64,000 nt of DNA. It comes from Clusia tigrina (Eukaryota; Arthropoda; Insecta; Diptera; Clusiidae). The position numbers were made by a program, and so were the translations under genes. The DNA lies in contig OV050032.1 of NCBI GenBank assembly GCA_920105625.2, positions 21,743,981 through 21,807,980 on the forward strand, given 5' to 3'. A model generated the notes under the pieces. That model worked only from the letters and a program-made list of their open reading frames with translations, did not search any database and was not told the DNA's origin. How positions within the stretch are numbered: the stretch's first letter is position 1; every line of letters starts with the position of its first letter. Shown one piece after another: positions 50,586 to 63,154 of this stretch.

Positions 50586-53500
50586 CTTATGGAATTTTTG
50601 TCGATCTCGCTTTCGTCCATGATGTTAGCGTGCCGTAGAAAACCAAACAACTGACTAAAATCCATCAATCACCCGAAGAAACGGTCATATAGCGCGCCCG
50701 TCAAATTCAAGAATCGAAATTTGTAATTTTGTCTGAGCCAAGGCGATCCCAGTTAGCCCGAGCACCCGCGCGCACACTTATGATTCTAATTTGATCGTCT
50801 ATATGATAAATTAAAACGTACTTAAATAATTTTGATTCCTGAAAGGATGACCAGTACGCCACTGTCATTGAGAAGGTAGTTCAGTTGAGTGTTAACTGGC
50901 ATAGTGACAAGAGCGAAATATCAGTCAAATGAAACCTTATGTAACTGATGAGGTTGTAAGAGCTCTCCTAACTATATTTTAATCAAAATTATTCAGTAAA
51001 TCTTTCATTTAAGCCCAATAATCAAAGAGTGATATTGTTAGGAAAAGGGAACTTTCCTGTACAATGCCACAATGTTCTCCTTCCTTCTTCTTGCTATTTA
51101 TACTACATATTTTATACGATCGCATGTAAATGAATTTGCAATAACATTTTTAGCTTATTTCTAAACTTATTTTATGACTAAACGTAAACCAAAACTAATT
51201 TTGATAAACTTAGCCTAAAAAAATTGAACGGCATCTTGGGGAATTTCTAGCGGACGCCACATGCGTAATTGTGAGTGGCTCAGAGCATCATATTAGCAGT
51301 ACTTCTAATTGGTGCTGTTGCCACGCAACACCGGTGGAGTACTTCGCCAGAGATAGGCAGAAACTTGGCACATACGAATCTGTCCCATTAGAAAGTGCCT
51401 CCATTTGTGTGCCACACCATTCAACTTCCCACACCTAGAGTGGCCGTGTAGCTGTCCGTGGAGTCCATACGACCCCCAGGCAGCAACACACTCGTGCAGC
51501 GCACGCACTTTGACAGCTGCCTTGTGTGCAGCCGCTGGAAAGTGAACATTCTGCACAAGCTGTACTCGTGTTTGGAGCTCCAACTTAAATTACTACTTCA
51601 CTGTGCCAGCTGTTAAAGTCAAAGCTGTGCAGCTGCAGATGCGCTCTCTGCGAGTATATAAAAAGTTGAGTGGTCCCGCAGTGCGTTGAATTGCTTTTAT
51701 TCGTACATCGACCAAATGAAGACATCTTTTTTTTACTATCTTTAAAAATACCAGTACTCGTAATTTTCATTATTATTATTATTTTTTTTATTATATAATT
51801 TTTTTATTTTTATGCACATTTTAGTTGCGCAAAACAATGTGCAAAAAAATTTTAATTTATTTTTGTGTTAATTGATAAAAATTTCCTTGGCTAATAGTGT
51901 TTAAGCCAGCAGCCAACAGCCAAAGAGCCAGTGAGCGAGCGGCCGAATACCAGTTTCCTCCAGCGACATATTTTCCCCATTTCCTTGCCGGAGCAAATAA
52001 GGCTCATTAATTAATGCACCATAAAAATCGATTACATACAAGAAAATACGCTCCGTGTGCCGTTTGTTATTACTCGTATTTCTTTATTTCTGTGTTTTTT
52101 TTTTTGCTCTTTTTATTTGCCCGCATCACATATTAATATATTTTTATCTTTGCTTATTTTTATTTTTAGCTTTGTGTTGTAGTCTGGCAGACACTTGAAC
52201 CACGACTTCAACTTCCTTGGTGAGCGCACATTGCGCCCGATTGCTGTGAGAGGCCGAGCCACAAGCTGGCGGCAGCGTTAAATTGTGTCCCCTCTCTCCT
52301 GGCTCTATTCGCGCCGACACATTCGACTGACTTGGTGGTAAGTGAAAAGCCAGCCATGTGTCAAATTCAATGCATTTTATGCTTGATTGTGTGCTAATCT
52401 ACATTGGACAGGGTGTCGTGCTAACAAAATGTGTCCTCACATGCCAGAAGAGGTTCTTCTTGCGGAATGCTCCGTTTCGTGCCGCACTAACATTCTGCAG
52501 CGTCTTGCGTCAAGTTTGCTGCCATTGTGCAATGTGTTGTTTTATGGCTCAATTAGCTGCAATTAAAAGCCAAACAGTTTGTTACAATTTTAATGCATTG
52601 GCCGCACTTCGTTGCCATTGATAGAGCGAAATGTTGCAGTTGCGTATTTTGTATTTTCCTTCTAGCAAAACACCGAAACCGGACGTTATGAAATTTCCCG
52701 CTTGTCAAACTCATTTAACTACTTTTTACTTTGTTTTCTCTCCACTATGGCACCCCAATCAACACAGCTTAACTTGAGCAATTCCATTTCATTTCCACAC
52801 TACTCCCTGCCATGTCAAGCTATGCCATTCCGCGCAGCGAGTTTTACAAATCTGGCTTAATTTCAGCAATGCGGTTGCTGCCGGACCGCCTGGCCGCCAA
52901 GTTGCCGCAATCAAGTTGTGCGTCCATATTCACAAAAAACAAGCAGCATAAAATTAAGTAAACTACAAATGTACAAACTGCTCGTATGTGGCGCTGTTGG
53001 CAGCCAGCAAAAGGTGGCAAAGGGTATTCACACCCAACGCAAACGAGGTTTACTCGTATGTCAATGCTAAGGCTACGATATGCGCGTACATAGCTACAGA
53101 CGGAGACACACCCAAGCGCTGGCGCACACATTCAGCTCCACTGGCAACCCATAAATTTAGGAAAAACGATCGTGCAGTTTATACGAAGATAAATAAAGAA
53201 AATACAAATATTGGTTGCCTAAGTCACACATCACGCCAACATGAAATTATGTTGGGCCGAACGGAGTGGCCGGCATTTCATGATTTCGTTTAGGTTGCCA
53301 ACCTCATACTCTCAAAAGCGTGCCTGAAATGGTTCATAGCAGTATGGCCAGGATGAATAGTTGTTATACTCGTATTTAATTTACTACAAAATATTATTAC
53401 AAATTTAAGCGTTCTTTAAAAACAAACTCCTTTCCACCAAGGCAGAAAATCCAATCAGAAGTCGCTGACACTAAAAGTATGCAACGATTTTTTTGCACAT

Positions 53501-54372
53501 TCGCGCACGAGCAAAATGCCCAATTCCACAGAATCGTCCGGAATATGATGCGTAAAGAGGCGTTGATTGCTACACAATTAAGATACACGTACAGAAAGTC
53601 CAATGAGAACATCCCACGACTCCCCCTATTTTTTTATACACTCGTACGAAATTATAGTCGCGTTTGGCCGCAAGGGTCGTCGAAGCAGGTCACTGATTTT
53701 GTGCGTGCACCAATTGTAACTGTTGCCAGATGCCGCTTGCATATTTGGCACACTTGCTGTCAAATATCTGCCAAATTAAGGCGTTTTATGCCATTTGGCT
53801 GGTTAATCCTACAATCGTGCCAAATGCAAAAGCCGCCGCTAATTGAGCCATCACGTGTGTAAAAGCGCTGTGGCTATAAAAACGGCTACATTTATGTCAC
53901 TTTCACAAAACGATTTCTGAAAGTTTGGCAAGTCTGCTCAATAAAAACAATAAAAATGCTAAAAAGGGGAAAAGAGAGGTTGACGGCCTGTGGGTTTCAT
54001 GAATAGAATTCAACACTTATGCAGTGAAAGCCACTTCCGGGCGTCTTTATTAATAATTCACTTAACTAAAACTCCTTACATGAGTGGGTCTTTACACTGC
54101 CTACACTGATCTTAACCGTGATTATAATGTACAAGGATTTGACTACCATCTTCTCGATGACTTTAATTCGTGAAACGAGCTCCGTGGCTTCATTTTGACA
54201 CACTATCATTCAGTACAAGAAATTCAAAAAGTATACTTAACAATTTAAGTCCAAAGTGAATTTCTGAAGAGTTAAAAACGTCCTCATAATGTAGACGATC
54301 TAACATCTAGGGTTAAACGTGAGGCCTGGCACAATAGATCTCGTTTGGTCGCAGTGCTTCTTGGCCTCTAAA

Positions 54373-54408
<36 letters not shown>
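54373..54408. repeat. (AAT)n trinucleotide repeat
   Basis: Twelve AAT units; encodes poly-Asn or poly-Leu in spurious frames. Confidence 0.92.
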
Positions 54409-54410
<2 letters not shown>

Positions 54411-55325
54411 TCTATTTCTCTTGCGTCTTCGCCACAGATCAACGAACACCAAATTTAGCCCATTTACAAAAGTTTTCAATATGTTGATGCCATTGTGTAA
54501 TTGCATACTATTCCATTTTTTAGACATTTCCAATCCAAAATATCCAGACACTCCTTAATATCAGTTCGGTGTTCAAAGATATGTGTATATTTTTGGTTGA
54601 GATACTGAAAGTAACATAGGAAGTATTATTTTTGGTTGCTTGACTCCCTGCTACTGCTTAGAGGCGCTTTTTCTATATCTTGGACTGATTTATTCACCAC
54701 TACATTAGCTGTGACGATAAATCTAGATCAGCCGCTATGTGAACGTAGCTATTGACTCCCGCTGAACATTCGAGAGCTTCTGTCGATACGTAGCGCAATT
54801 CCAAGTGAGAGTATCGCTAACAAGTCTGTGGCAGCGTTGCCTGCAAAACATTCCAATATTTTTCGCATTTGTTTATTATTATTATTATTATTTTCATTTA
54901 TCTAGTTTCGTTGGTGTGGTTGTTGTTATTGTTATTATCCGTCGTTTTTGTGGTTGCAATTTAAACTATAATTTAAATTGAATTAATTAACTGGCCACGC
55001 CAAATCGCAAGAAATTGTATACAAAGCGTGCGTGTACATGCAATTGAATTGAACAATTTATGCTAATGCCGGGCGCACGAAGCCGTGAAATTGCGATAAA
55101 GAAAAAGATAATTTCGAAATTATGCAATTCAGCTGAAACATTGAGAGTAAAATGCACATTAAATGTATTCAATTGAAACACAAATAAATGCGAGCACAAA
55201 TGAAACCAGACAAAATGCAATGCGAAATGAGCACATACTTCAAAGCTGGACGTGAGTGGCGTGCATTTCCTTCCGTTCGCTTTATTTATATACTTCCACA
55301 AACCACACACATAAGTACATCAAGC

Positions 55326-55348
55326 CACACACACACACACACACACAC
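55326..55348. repeat. (CA)n microsatellite
   Basis: Eleven CA units followed by GGGGGC. Confidence 0.9.
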
Positions 55349-56814
55349 GGGGGCTGAGTAATGAGTGTAACACTTTGCGGGCGCAAGCGTGCTACGAGTA
55401 TTACATTGTATCTTCCTGCACGCATTGGCGGCCGGAAATGCCACCGCAGGCAGATCCGCACACACTCATCCGCAGGCGTGTACACAGGATTTAACTGGCG
55501 GAGCGGGGATGTGGTAAGAAAAATGTGAGTGTTTATTATGCTACAATAGGTCCAAAGGTGGCCGCAGTGACTAGGTGGCTTGTTCCCGCTCTCAACCAAT
55601 CTATGCTACAGTGAATTGATGTCAGTACTGGAGTCCCACAAAGTTCAGTTCACAACGCATGCCGATAAAATTCATTAATTTTACCGTGTAGCCAGAGTAA
55701 CTGCAACTGGAAACCTCACCAACACGAAACTGCCCACAACGAATTATGAGTACGTTTTTGAGCATCCGCAAGCATCGAATCAGAATTGGTGCTGCAAATT
55801 AAGCAACTCTTCTCTCAAGTCTCAACAAAGATAATTTCAGTGCATGCCTTTCCATGCGCCTGACCTCACTCAACGATATTCCCTTTGTCAGTCTGTGTTA
55901 CGTCTAATAAAGTTATAAAATAGACATTCACCTGCTTACTAGGCTACAAAAAGTATCCCATCGTCTCGCACAGTGTGTGGTCAGTCACTCTTGACAGTAG
56001 CCCACTATTCGGGTGCTTTCTAACTGTAGGACTGAGCATTTCATCATTGAAGATAAAACCTCATTCACAGTGCATATTAATTCCCCTAATCGACATCACC
56101 TGATAGTGCAACAGCTGAATCCCACCATCGCTCCCCCTTCTACCAAGTAGTGAAGTGGCCTACCTGTTTGCGGAAACTGCAGCTGAAAGGTTATAAAACA
56201 ATTTGCAGTGAAACGAACAAAAGGGAAAAAACGGCCAACCGAAGGAAAAGAGTAAATAATGCCACAAGCACAAAAAATACCAGTCAGCCAAATCTGTGGC
56301 ACAGCAGCGCAAAGCTTCTAAAGCCAGCGATGCATGCACACCAGCCAAATGCATGCTAATCTGCATTTAAGCTAAAATTCATCATCATCATCATCGTCAG
56401 CGGCAGCCACAGCAACATCGGAGAAACAGCACTGACCCAGCAGAAAAACTTACTACTAGAGTAGTCAGCAAGTACCCAATGAAAATACAGACAGATGTAC
56501 CGCAACTTGGCAGCACTTTTCAAAACATATGTTTATGACATACATTGCTGGGTTGGTTTGTCGTACTCCACACACTTTTTACTAGTTTCCATCGTAGTTT
56601 GATAGCAGGACAAAAGAAAAACGCAGTTCAGATGATCAAAATATACGGAGATATGAAAAAAATTCACCTTTGTCTCCGTGTAATTGCCATGCTATAGGCG
56701 CCTGTGTGTAAGTGCTGCCAAGTTCAGGCGGTGCGAATGTCGCTGAAACTTGTCAGTATGCGTGGCACCAATATGGAACCCATAATGGAATTACTATACC
56801 AGATGATGCACTTA

Positions 56815-56990
56815 GGTGAGGTTAGGTTAGGTTACACTGGCTGGCCGTGAATGCCATACATAGACCTGCAAGGCGGATATCCATTTAAGATTCGTAATAT
56901 GGAGCTGTGAAAAGAGATGCCCTCTGATGATGCAGTTAGGGAGAGCGACAAATTTGATGTGTGTGCTGTAAAATGTCACAAAGTCTTTCT
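56815..56990 (-). mobile_element. Possible LINE 3' end with (AACCT)n tail
   Basis: On the plus strand GGTGAGGTTAGGTTAGGTTA is followed by CACTGGCTGGCCGTGAATG. Read on the minus strand this is unique sequence ending in short AACCT repeats, the layout of a LINE 3' end with a simple-repeat tail. No coding part was seen. It is not a telomere array: there are only about three units, and flies lack TTAGG telomeres. Confidence 0.35.
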
Positions 56991-57981
56991 TCTCACTTAA
57001 CTCCTGTGTTCAAAATAAAAATTTTGAGGACAGGTAGTCAAGCTGCACCACCTCGTAGGTTCATTCCACAAGGATATAGAACGCATAAAGTAATTATATA
57101 GAACAGCCGATTCGACACGAACTGACATGTGAAGAAGAGGAAAGAAGTACAAACATGGATATTTTCCGTTATTTTCTGGTTCTCCATTAGCAACAGATTT
57201 CAAAGTAAAATTTCTCACAACTGTGCGCCGCATAAATAATATTTATAATTATAGGCATGGCATAAGATATATTATACCAATGATATCTGGTTAAATTTGT
57301 ATGTTGTAGCTTTGAATTGAGAACTGAACACTGGATCTGGACTTTAATGTGGAAGAATCTATTTTGTGCTCTGAGAGCAATATTTTTTCCTGGTTCAAAA
57401 CATCCCACAGAACCATTGAAGATACCCAGAGACAATAAAGAACCGAACCTATTTAAGTCAGGGCAGTGATCTAACACTAGTTTGGCTCGATCTGGATCTG
57501 GTGAAATCATCCTGTTTCAAATTCAAATTTTGTCTACTGGGTGTGTTCGCCAATGCAACGACTTGCATACGAGCCTGAAATAGCTCTGCAAATTGCATTG
57601 TATCAGCGCGCCATCAAAATTCGTTCGATATGCGCTTTTGCGCCTGCGCAATAACACCCGGAAGATATTTCAAATATTTCACCTGTTTTTCGCAGAATTA
57701 TGTTTATACGTTATTTTTATTTATTGTTAGTGTTGCTATTGTTGCAGTTACTATTTGTGTTGCCTTCGTTGTTGTTACACTGTGGTCTTCGTGTGCAGAC
57801 TTGTGTTTCTTTTTTGCATTTGCAAATCGCGTGTAGCCACAACAATTGCTGGGCGCAAATTACTCGTAATCGATGAAATTCGGATTGTTTACTTTTCTTT
57901 AGGTTTTCCATATTTTTCTTAATATTTTCTCCTACATGATTAGTCTAGAAAAGAAGCACAGAATTGAAACACAAATATACT

Positions 57982-58022
57982 ATTAGGGGAAGTCAGGCTG
58001 GGAGGGCGTGACTTCCCCTAAT
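57982..58022. other. Perfect 14-bp inverted repeat (hairpin)
   Basis: ATTAGGGGAAGTCA at 57982-57995 is perfectly repeated in reverse complement at 58009-58022, around a 13-nt G-rich loop. The stem is GC-rich against AT-rich surroundings. It could be a structured RNA element, a protein-binding palindrome or a transposon relic; no neighbouring gene explains it. Confidence 0.75.
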
Positions 58023-58660
58023 TCTGCCACTGCATCAGTTCTTCTTGGCTCGATTTATTTCCCTCATATCATAGCTGCCTGTAAGAATTTCTCCACATAT
58101 GAGTACGAAGCATTGGAGAAGTATCCACAGAATCACTAGTGGATAAGTGACCAAAAACATTGTTGGCTCGAGAGTGGCCCGCTATGCTCTCCCGAGCCAC
58201 ACGCTTAGCATATGCAACATTCTGGCATGTTCGCTCACCACCGCACAATTTGCTTTAGTTTCAACTGTGAATATTGCCTGGTCGCATACTTCACATACAA
58301 ATATTTGCTTGCATACATTATGCAAATATGGGTTTCTGGTATTCATTGGGAATTATGTACCCGTACATGCAATACTCGCACCGAAGGAAGGCAATCGCCG
58401 TACAATGCTGAATTTACATGGTCACACATACGTCTACGTACATAGTTGCTCAGGATGATATAAGCACAGCATGTGAAAACGATTTAATTTATGATTTCTA
58501 TGTGGGAAAATGGTCGGAAAAGTTTTCACTTGCTGTTTTCCTTTTCAACTTTTCGCTTAATCGTTGGTTTTTTCTTTGGGTTGATCACAGATATCACGAG
58601 TGCCTAAGCAACCTTGTATATCACGGAACTATGCGTTTCGGCCATCCTACTGAACTGAGA

Positions 58661-59678
58661 CAGGTCTTAAGTTTAAAATGAAAGAAGTTAATACTGAAAG
58701 AGGTCTTAAGTTCACAATGAAAAAGTTCTTAACTTCACAATGAAAAAGGTCTGGAAAAGTTCAAAATGAAACAGCTCTTAAGTTCACCCTGACAAAGCCT
58801 TTAAGTTCCCACTGAAAGAGCTCTTAAGATCACAGTGAAAGAGGCCTTAAGCTCACACTGATAGACGTCTTAAGATCTCACGGAAAGATACCTTACGTTC
58901 ACACTGAAATAGGTCTTAAGTTCGGAGTGCAAGAAGTCTTCAATTCATGATGAAAGAGGTCTTAAGTTCACACAGAAAGAGGTCTTAAGTTCACACTGAT
59001 AGATGTCTTAAGGTCGCACTGAAATAGGTCTCAAGTTTACAATGAAAGAGGTCTTAAGTTCACACTGAAATAGGTTTTAAGTTCGGAGTGAAAGAAGTCT
59101 TCAGTACATGATGATAGAGGTCTTAAGCTCACACTGAAAGAGGTCTTAAGTTTTCACTAAAAGAGGTCTTAAGTTCACACTGAAATAGGTCTTAAGTTCA
59201 CTCTGAAATAGGCCTTAAGTTCTCAATGAAAGAGGTCTTAGGTTCACACTGAATGATATCTTAAGTTCACACTGAAATAGGTCTCAAGTTCACAATGAAA
59301 TAGGTCTCAAGTTCACACTGAAATAGGTCTCAAGTTCACAATGAAAGAGGTCTTAAGTTCACAATGAAATAGGTCTTGAGTTTACTCTAAAAGATTTTTT
59401 AAGTTCACACTGATAGAGGTTTTAAGTTCACACTGAAATATGTCTTAACCCTGAAAAAGCCTTTAAGTTCAGGCTGAAAGGGCTCTTAAGTTTACATTGA
59501 AGGAGGCCTATCAGTTCACACTGATAGAGATATTAGGTTCACACTGAAAGAGGTCTTAAGTTCACACTGAAATAGGCCTTAAGTTCTCAATGAAAGAGAT
59601 CTTAGGTTCACACTGACTGAGGTCTTAAATTCAAACTGAAATAGGTCTTAGGTTCACAATGAAAACGGTGTTAAGTTA
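58661..59678 (+). repeat. CTTAAG minisatellite, about 23-bp units, about 44 copies
   Basis: Head-to-tail units close to AGGTCTTAAGTTCACACTGA plus AAT, with variants such as CTCTTAAG or GGTCTCAAG. Most units contain CTTAAG. Divergence is higher toward the left edge, and copies around 59270-59350 are closely alike, suggesting local amplification. It lies about 400 nt downstream of the stop of the 334-aa cuticle gene. No open frame persists. Confidence 0.95.
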
Positions 59679-59884
59679 ATAACTTATTTGCATTAACTTA
59701 TCTGCTCTACACACAATTAACAAAGCTTTTACATCCATAAAATCTACGAAACATCCCTCGACCCAGAAGAAATTACTCCACGGCATTAGCCCCGAGGAAG
59801 TTAAGAGGTCAGACATGCAATGAAATAACCGCTTACCACATTGCTTGAGAAAATACGAGTATCATCGCATTTAAGTCAGTGATA

Positions 59885-60016
59885 TTTATTTTTGTCTTTG
59901 AGGCCCTTACTTGCTAGGGTCTCATACTCCCTCTCCAAGCGCTTAGTGCAGTTCTATTTCTACACTAAACTAACACATCAAGATTTATGTATATTTATGT
60001 AGTATCTTTTTTTAAT
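59885..60016 (-). terminator. Candidate polyadenylation signals of the 334-aa cuticle gene
   Basis: Downstream of the stop at 60086 the minus strand carries ATTAAA at 60016-60011 (70 nt away) and a canonical AATAAA at 59890-59885 (196 nt away). Either could end the transcript just before the minisatellite at 58.7-59.7 kb. Confidence 0.4.
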
Positions 60017-60085
60017 ATTTCTTATAACCGATCCCCAAGGGATGGTGTGACTTTTTCCACCCTTATCACTTTAGCTAATTTAAGT

Positions 60086-62299
60086 TTAATTTGGTATATT
60101 CTCCAAGAATTCCTTTCTGGATTCTTTGATTATTTTCTGATACCATGGTGCTTGACTGCTCTTCACTTCAGCTGCATGCATATTCTTAGGATTCGTCAAC
60201 TCCACTGTATTGTTTGGTTTTTCTTCTGCTGTTTCCGATACATCGTGTCTTTCCTTATACTTGCTGAGAGTTTTGTTCGCAGTTCCATTCTCCGTCGGGA
60301 ATGCTTCACTGACACGCTGTTTATCCCCTTCAGTTTGCATGGTCTTTGACTCTGCTGTCAGTTTTTTGGGCAATTCGAAAGGGGTTATGGGAAAATCCGT
60401 AGGTATGAAATTGTGCACCAGGTGATATCCCAGAACGTTATCACTTTTGCCCGCTTGCTTCGTTAGCGGAACTTTTCCATTGACTATATCGAGTAGAGTT
60501 GGATTTATGAGCTGCTCGTCCAAGTCATCGGGCTTCCCATCTAGTCCATGTTGTGCCTTTAGCGCCTTAGTTATATTTTCCGCCATTTCTGCGGCCGTCA
60601 TGTTCAGGTGTTCATCCGAATCGTACGAGACTGGCAGCGGGGACTGGTCTTCAGTCGGCGACTGCCCTGAAATGGTCGGTTTTGCGGTCGGCCAGTGAGG
60701 CCGCCACGCGTGCTCTTCGCCCACTTCAAATGTAGATGTGTGACTCATGTAGCCCCGCTTATTATCCACCAGGAAATGTGTCACTGTGACACGCCCGTCG
60801 GGGCGCAAATAACCGAACGAACCCTCCACGCTGCCATTCACAAAGCGCCGCTCATCACGAAATTGGACGTTGCCGGTGCGCTCATCATTGACCTCGTAGC
60901 CAAAGGCGTACGTGTGCGGACCTGTTGACCACAAAATTCGTGAAAGTGTGGCATCACCAATGCAATACGTTTTTCATAGCATACCGAATGGATCATGTCG
61001 AAAATATGATGACGTCACGCCGCTGTTGTTAGACTTGTTTGCAGCAGCCTGAAAGTGTGCTGCAGGTTTCTCGGGCAACCTCCCTCCCTGGGTTTCACAT
61101 AATATTAGGCCGAAAATTGTTAACTGCAATTGAAATTGAATAGTTTAAATGAAGAAACTAATATCTAAATTGGTGGTGGTGATTTTTGCAGACAACGTCG
61201 AATAAATGAGTACGTTTATTAAAAAATGTGCATATTCTCGGGGATGGGATGATGCGATTTGTGGACATGTCTCATAAGAAATTGAAGTTGCTTATGAGCG
61301 CACACATCGAAAATACTGAATGCTTCAATGCGAATGAGCTGCAGTAGTAAAAGCGTGGACAATTGTCTACCTCCGCCGTGCTGAATACACAAATTAGTAC
61401 TTGAATATGTAGCTTAGTATGACGTTTGGTTTTGAAGGACTTCTCAAATGTTTTCCAATGGCATGATCGGATTTTAAATTGGATTATTGCGTTAGAAAAG
61501 ACTATTTCTTTTTTTAACAAATATTCTGTTACTCTTTCAGGTGTGACATATTGCAATGGACAAACATGTCTACGAAATATTTAGAGTTATTACGAAAATT
61601 CCACTTGTGTCATGCTAAGGTGTCGCCCGTTTTAATCAATCGTCACCTTGGGTAACAATTTCGTACACAAATAAAATTGCCATGTTTTAAATGAATATAA
61701 TCAACAAGAGATCGTGGGTTGTCCAGTGCATCCGCGAAATAAGGGTTTGATAGGAATTGTGTGGTTGAATTCTTCATCCGACTCTGATATTACGTTTACC
61801 CAGGACCTAGAAAGGCGACTAGAGACGAGAGATTTTAAATATAAAGATCCAAGGTATTTTTCCTCTACAAGATGGAATACAAATGACTCAACGAACGCTC
61901 TAATTATGTGCGCAATTTCAAGAAAAGGCGACCTTGATAGGTAGTCCAGATAATGCCTTTTCTTTTGGAGTCATATTAAGAGAGTCGTCTATAATCCAAG
62001 AATGTATATAGAACTATAGCAATACCTGCGCATTTCGCTGTGGGACTGTGGGAGCACTTCACTTATGGCAAACTGTCATCAATAATTGGAACTGTCGAAA
62101 ACAAGTCGCAAAGTGCGGACAACGATTTATTTTTTTAGTTTTTTATAGTCGAAGTCGCGTTTCACCTGCCGAATATGTGCGCAGAGCTGCGATACACAAT
62201 GTTTCGACCATAATCGATATAGGTAAACAATTTGGGAATATTCGTCTTCACTTGTATACGGATACTTACCACAACAACTGCGCGCCCATACCTGTGCAT
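60086..62299 (-). CDS. RR-domain cuticular protein with long C-terminal tail, three exons, 334 aa
   Basis: Secreted chitin-binding cuticle protein. Coding exons on the minus strand are 62299-62270, 61123-60985 and 60921-60086. The introns are 1146 nt (GTAAGT..TTGCAG) and 62-63 nt (GTATGC..CAACAG), and all joins keep frame. The first ATG in the exon 1 frame starts MHRYGRAVVV, and exon 2 continues LTIFGLILCETQGG, together a signal peptide cut around residues 19-23. Residues 58-115 are the RR (PF00379-type) domain: HTYAFGYEVNDERTGN, then VEGSFGYLRPDGRVTV and a closing RGY. The usual Y-x-A-D is replaced by F-L-V-D, so it is not a standard RR-2 domain. Residues from about 125 to 334 form a hydrophilic, acidic tail with several N-x-S/T sites (NMT, NIT, NGT, NKT, NNT) and no recognised domain. 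It shares strand with the RR-2 gene about 20 kb away. It may correspond to a Drosophila 66D-type Cpr gene (unverified). Confidence 0.92.
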
Positions 62300-63010
62300 A
62301 CTGGGAATAATAATTATCTTCTTCGAGGCACACAAACACGCACACTTGTCCAAACGGAAATATATTCTGCGCGCAAGGTAGCGAAAACGTTTCGGCCGCT
62401 CTAAGTTTCCAAACAATTCTGAATCTATCGTCGCGTTCGGGAGGGAGCATTGGATTCATTGGCGCTCGATCGAAAGCTTTCGCAGGTGTGTGCCACTTTG
62501 TGCACTGATCAAACTCAATTATGAAGACGACTCAAATTAATTGCCATGGACAGGGAGTTTTTTTTGTTTGTTTGCTATGCACCCGAGTATTTTTTTGATG
62601 TGCGTTTGCGGGGGCGGAGATCTGAAGTATGCAGCCGGTGTTCAATACCATGTCACAAATGTGCCATTTTCCCTGCTTTCATCTCGTTTATTCTTTGGAC
62701 GACATGTGAGCGTTTTCTGATTTTAGAGAGAATTTCACTCAGCAATCGATTCTGAAGATTTAAATTAAGTGCAAGAACTCTATGGTATCTCTAACACAAC
62801 GCCAAGTGGGAGTGCCTCATTTAATGTTGAAGCATTGCCAACTATTTCTGCGCGGGAGCACCTCGCTTGTGATGACAAAATTTGATGAAGTTTCTCGAAA
62901 AAACACTAATTAAGTTTACGTGTCCATCGCGAGTTTTTTTAAACCCTCAATACAAAATAGCGCTGCGAGAAACTCTTTGCGGTGACTCTGGCGGGCCTTT
63001 AAGCGTGCAT
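62300..63010. other. Upstream region of the 334-aa cuticle gene
   Basis: Should hold its promoter. On the minus strand GAATATATTTCCG near 62355 is a weak TATA candidate and 62300-62350 would be 5' UTR. In the frame of the start codon no earlier ATG occurs. No firm core promoter can be named. Confidence 0.4.
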
Positions 63011-63154
63011 TAGACGGTCAATCATTTGACGTCAATTATGTTGATGCATTAGTGAAAATGTGTACACGCGTCACATGGACACCAATTGGTGGAATATCAA
63101 AGCATTTTTTACTAATACATCTACATTAATGGACATCAAATGATTGACCGTCTA
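63011..63154 (+). mobile_element. Foldback MITE-like element
   Basis: Two arms of about 44 nt are inverted: left arm 63011-63054 begins TAGACGGTCAATCATTTGA, and the reverse complement of the right arm (63110-63154) begins with the same 19 bases. The arms stay about 85-90% alike by eye, with one gap. The spacer is 55 nt and there is no ORF. This fits a non-autonomous DNA transposon (MITE). I could not define a target-site duplication. Confidence 0.65.

Larger units (their letters stand above)
43831..56814. other. About 13 kb with no supported gene
   Basis: A GC-richer section at 44340-46650 carries several overlapping frames of 120-167 codons on both strands, but they show no domains, consistent codon use or splice sites. 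Simple repeats (TTG near 45235, TG near 47470, TA near 48955) and the 48.6/50.5 kb repeat pair are present. Confidence 0.5.

Noticed and set aside
52150..52345. Strong donor-like GGTGGTAAGTG after an open stretch on the plus strand
   Set aside because: No matching start, acceptor or protein-like sequence; isolated donor motifs are common by chance.
56818..56836. GGTTAGGTTAGG as a telomeric repeat
   Set aside because: Only about three units, and flies lack TTAGG telomeres; more likely a retroelement tail.
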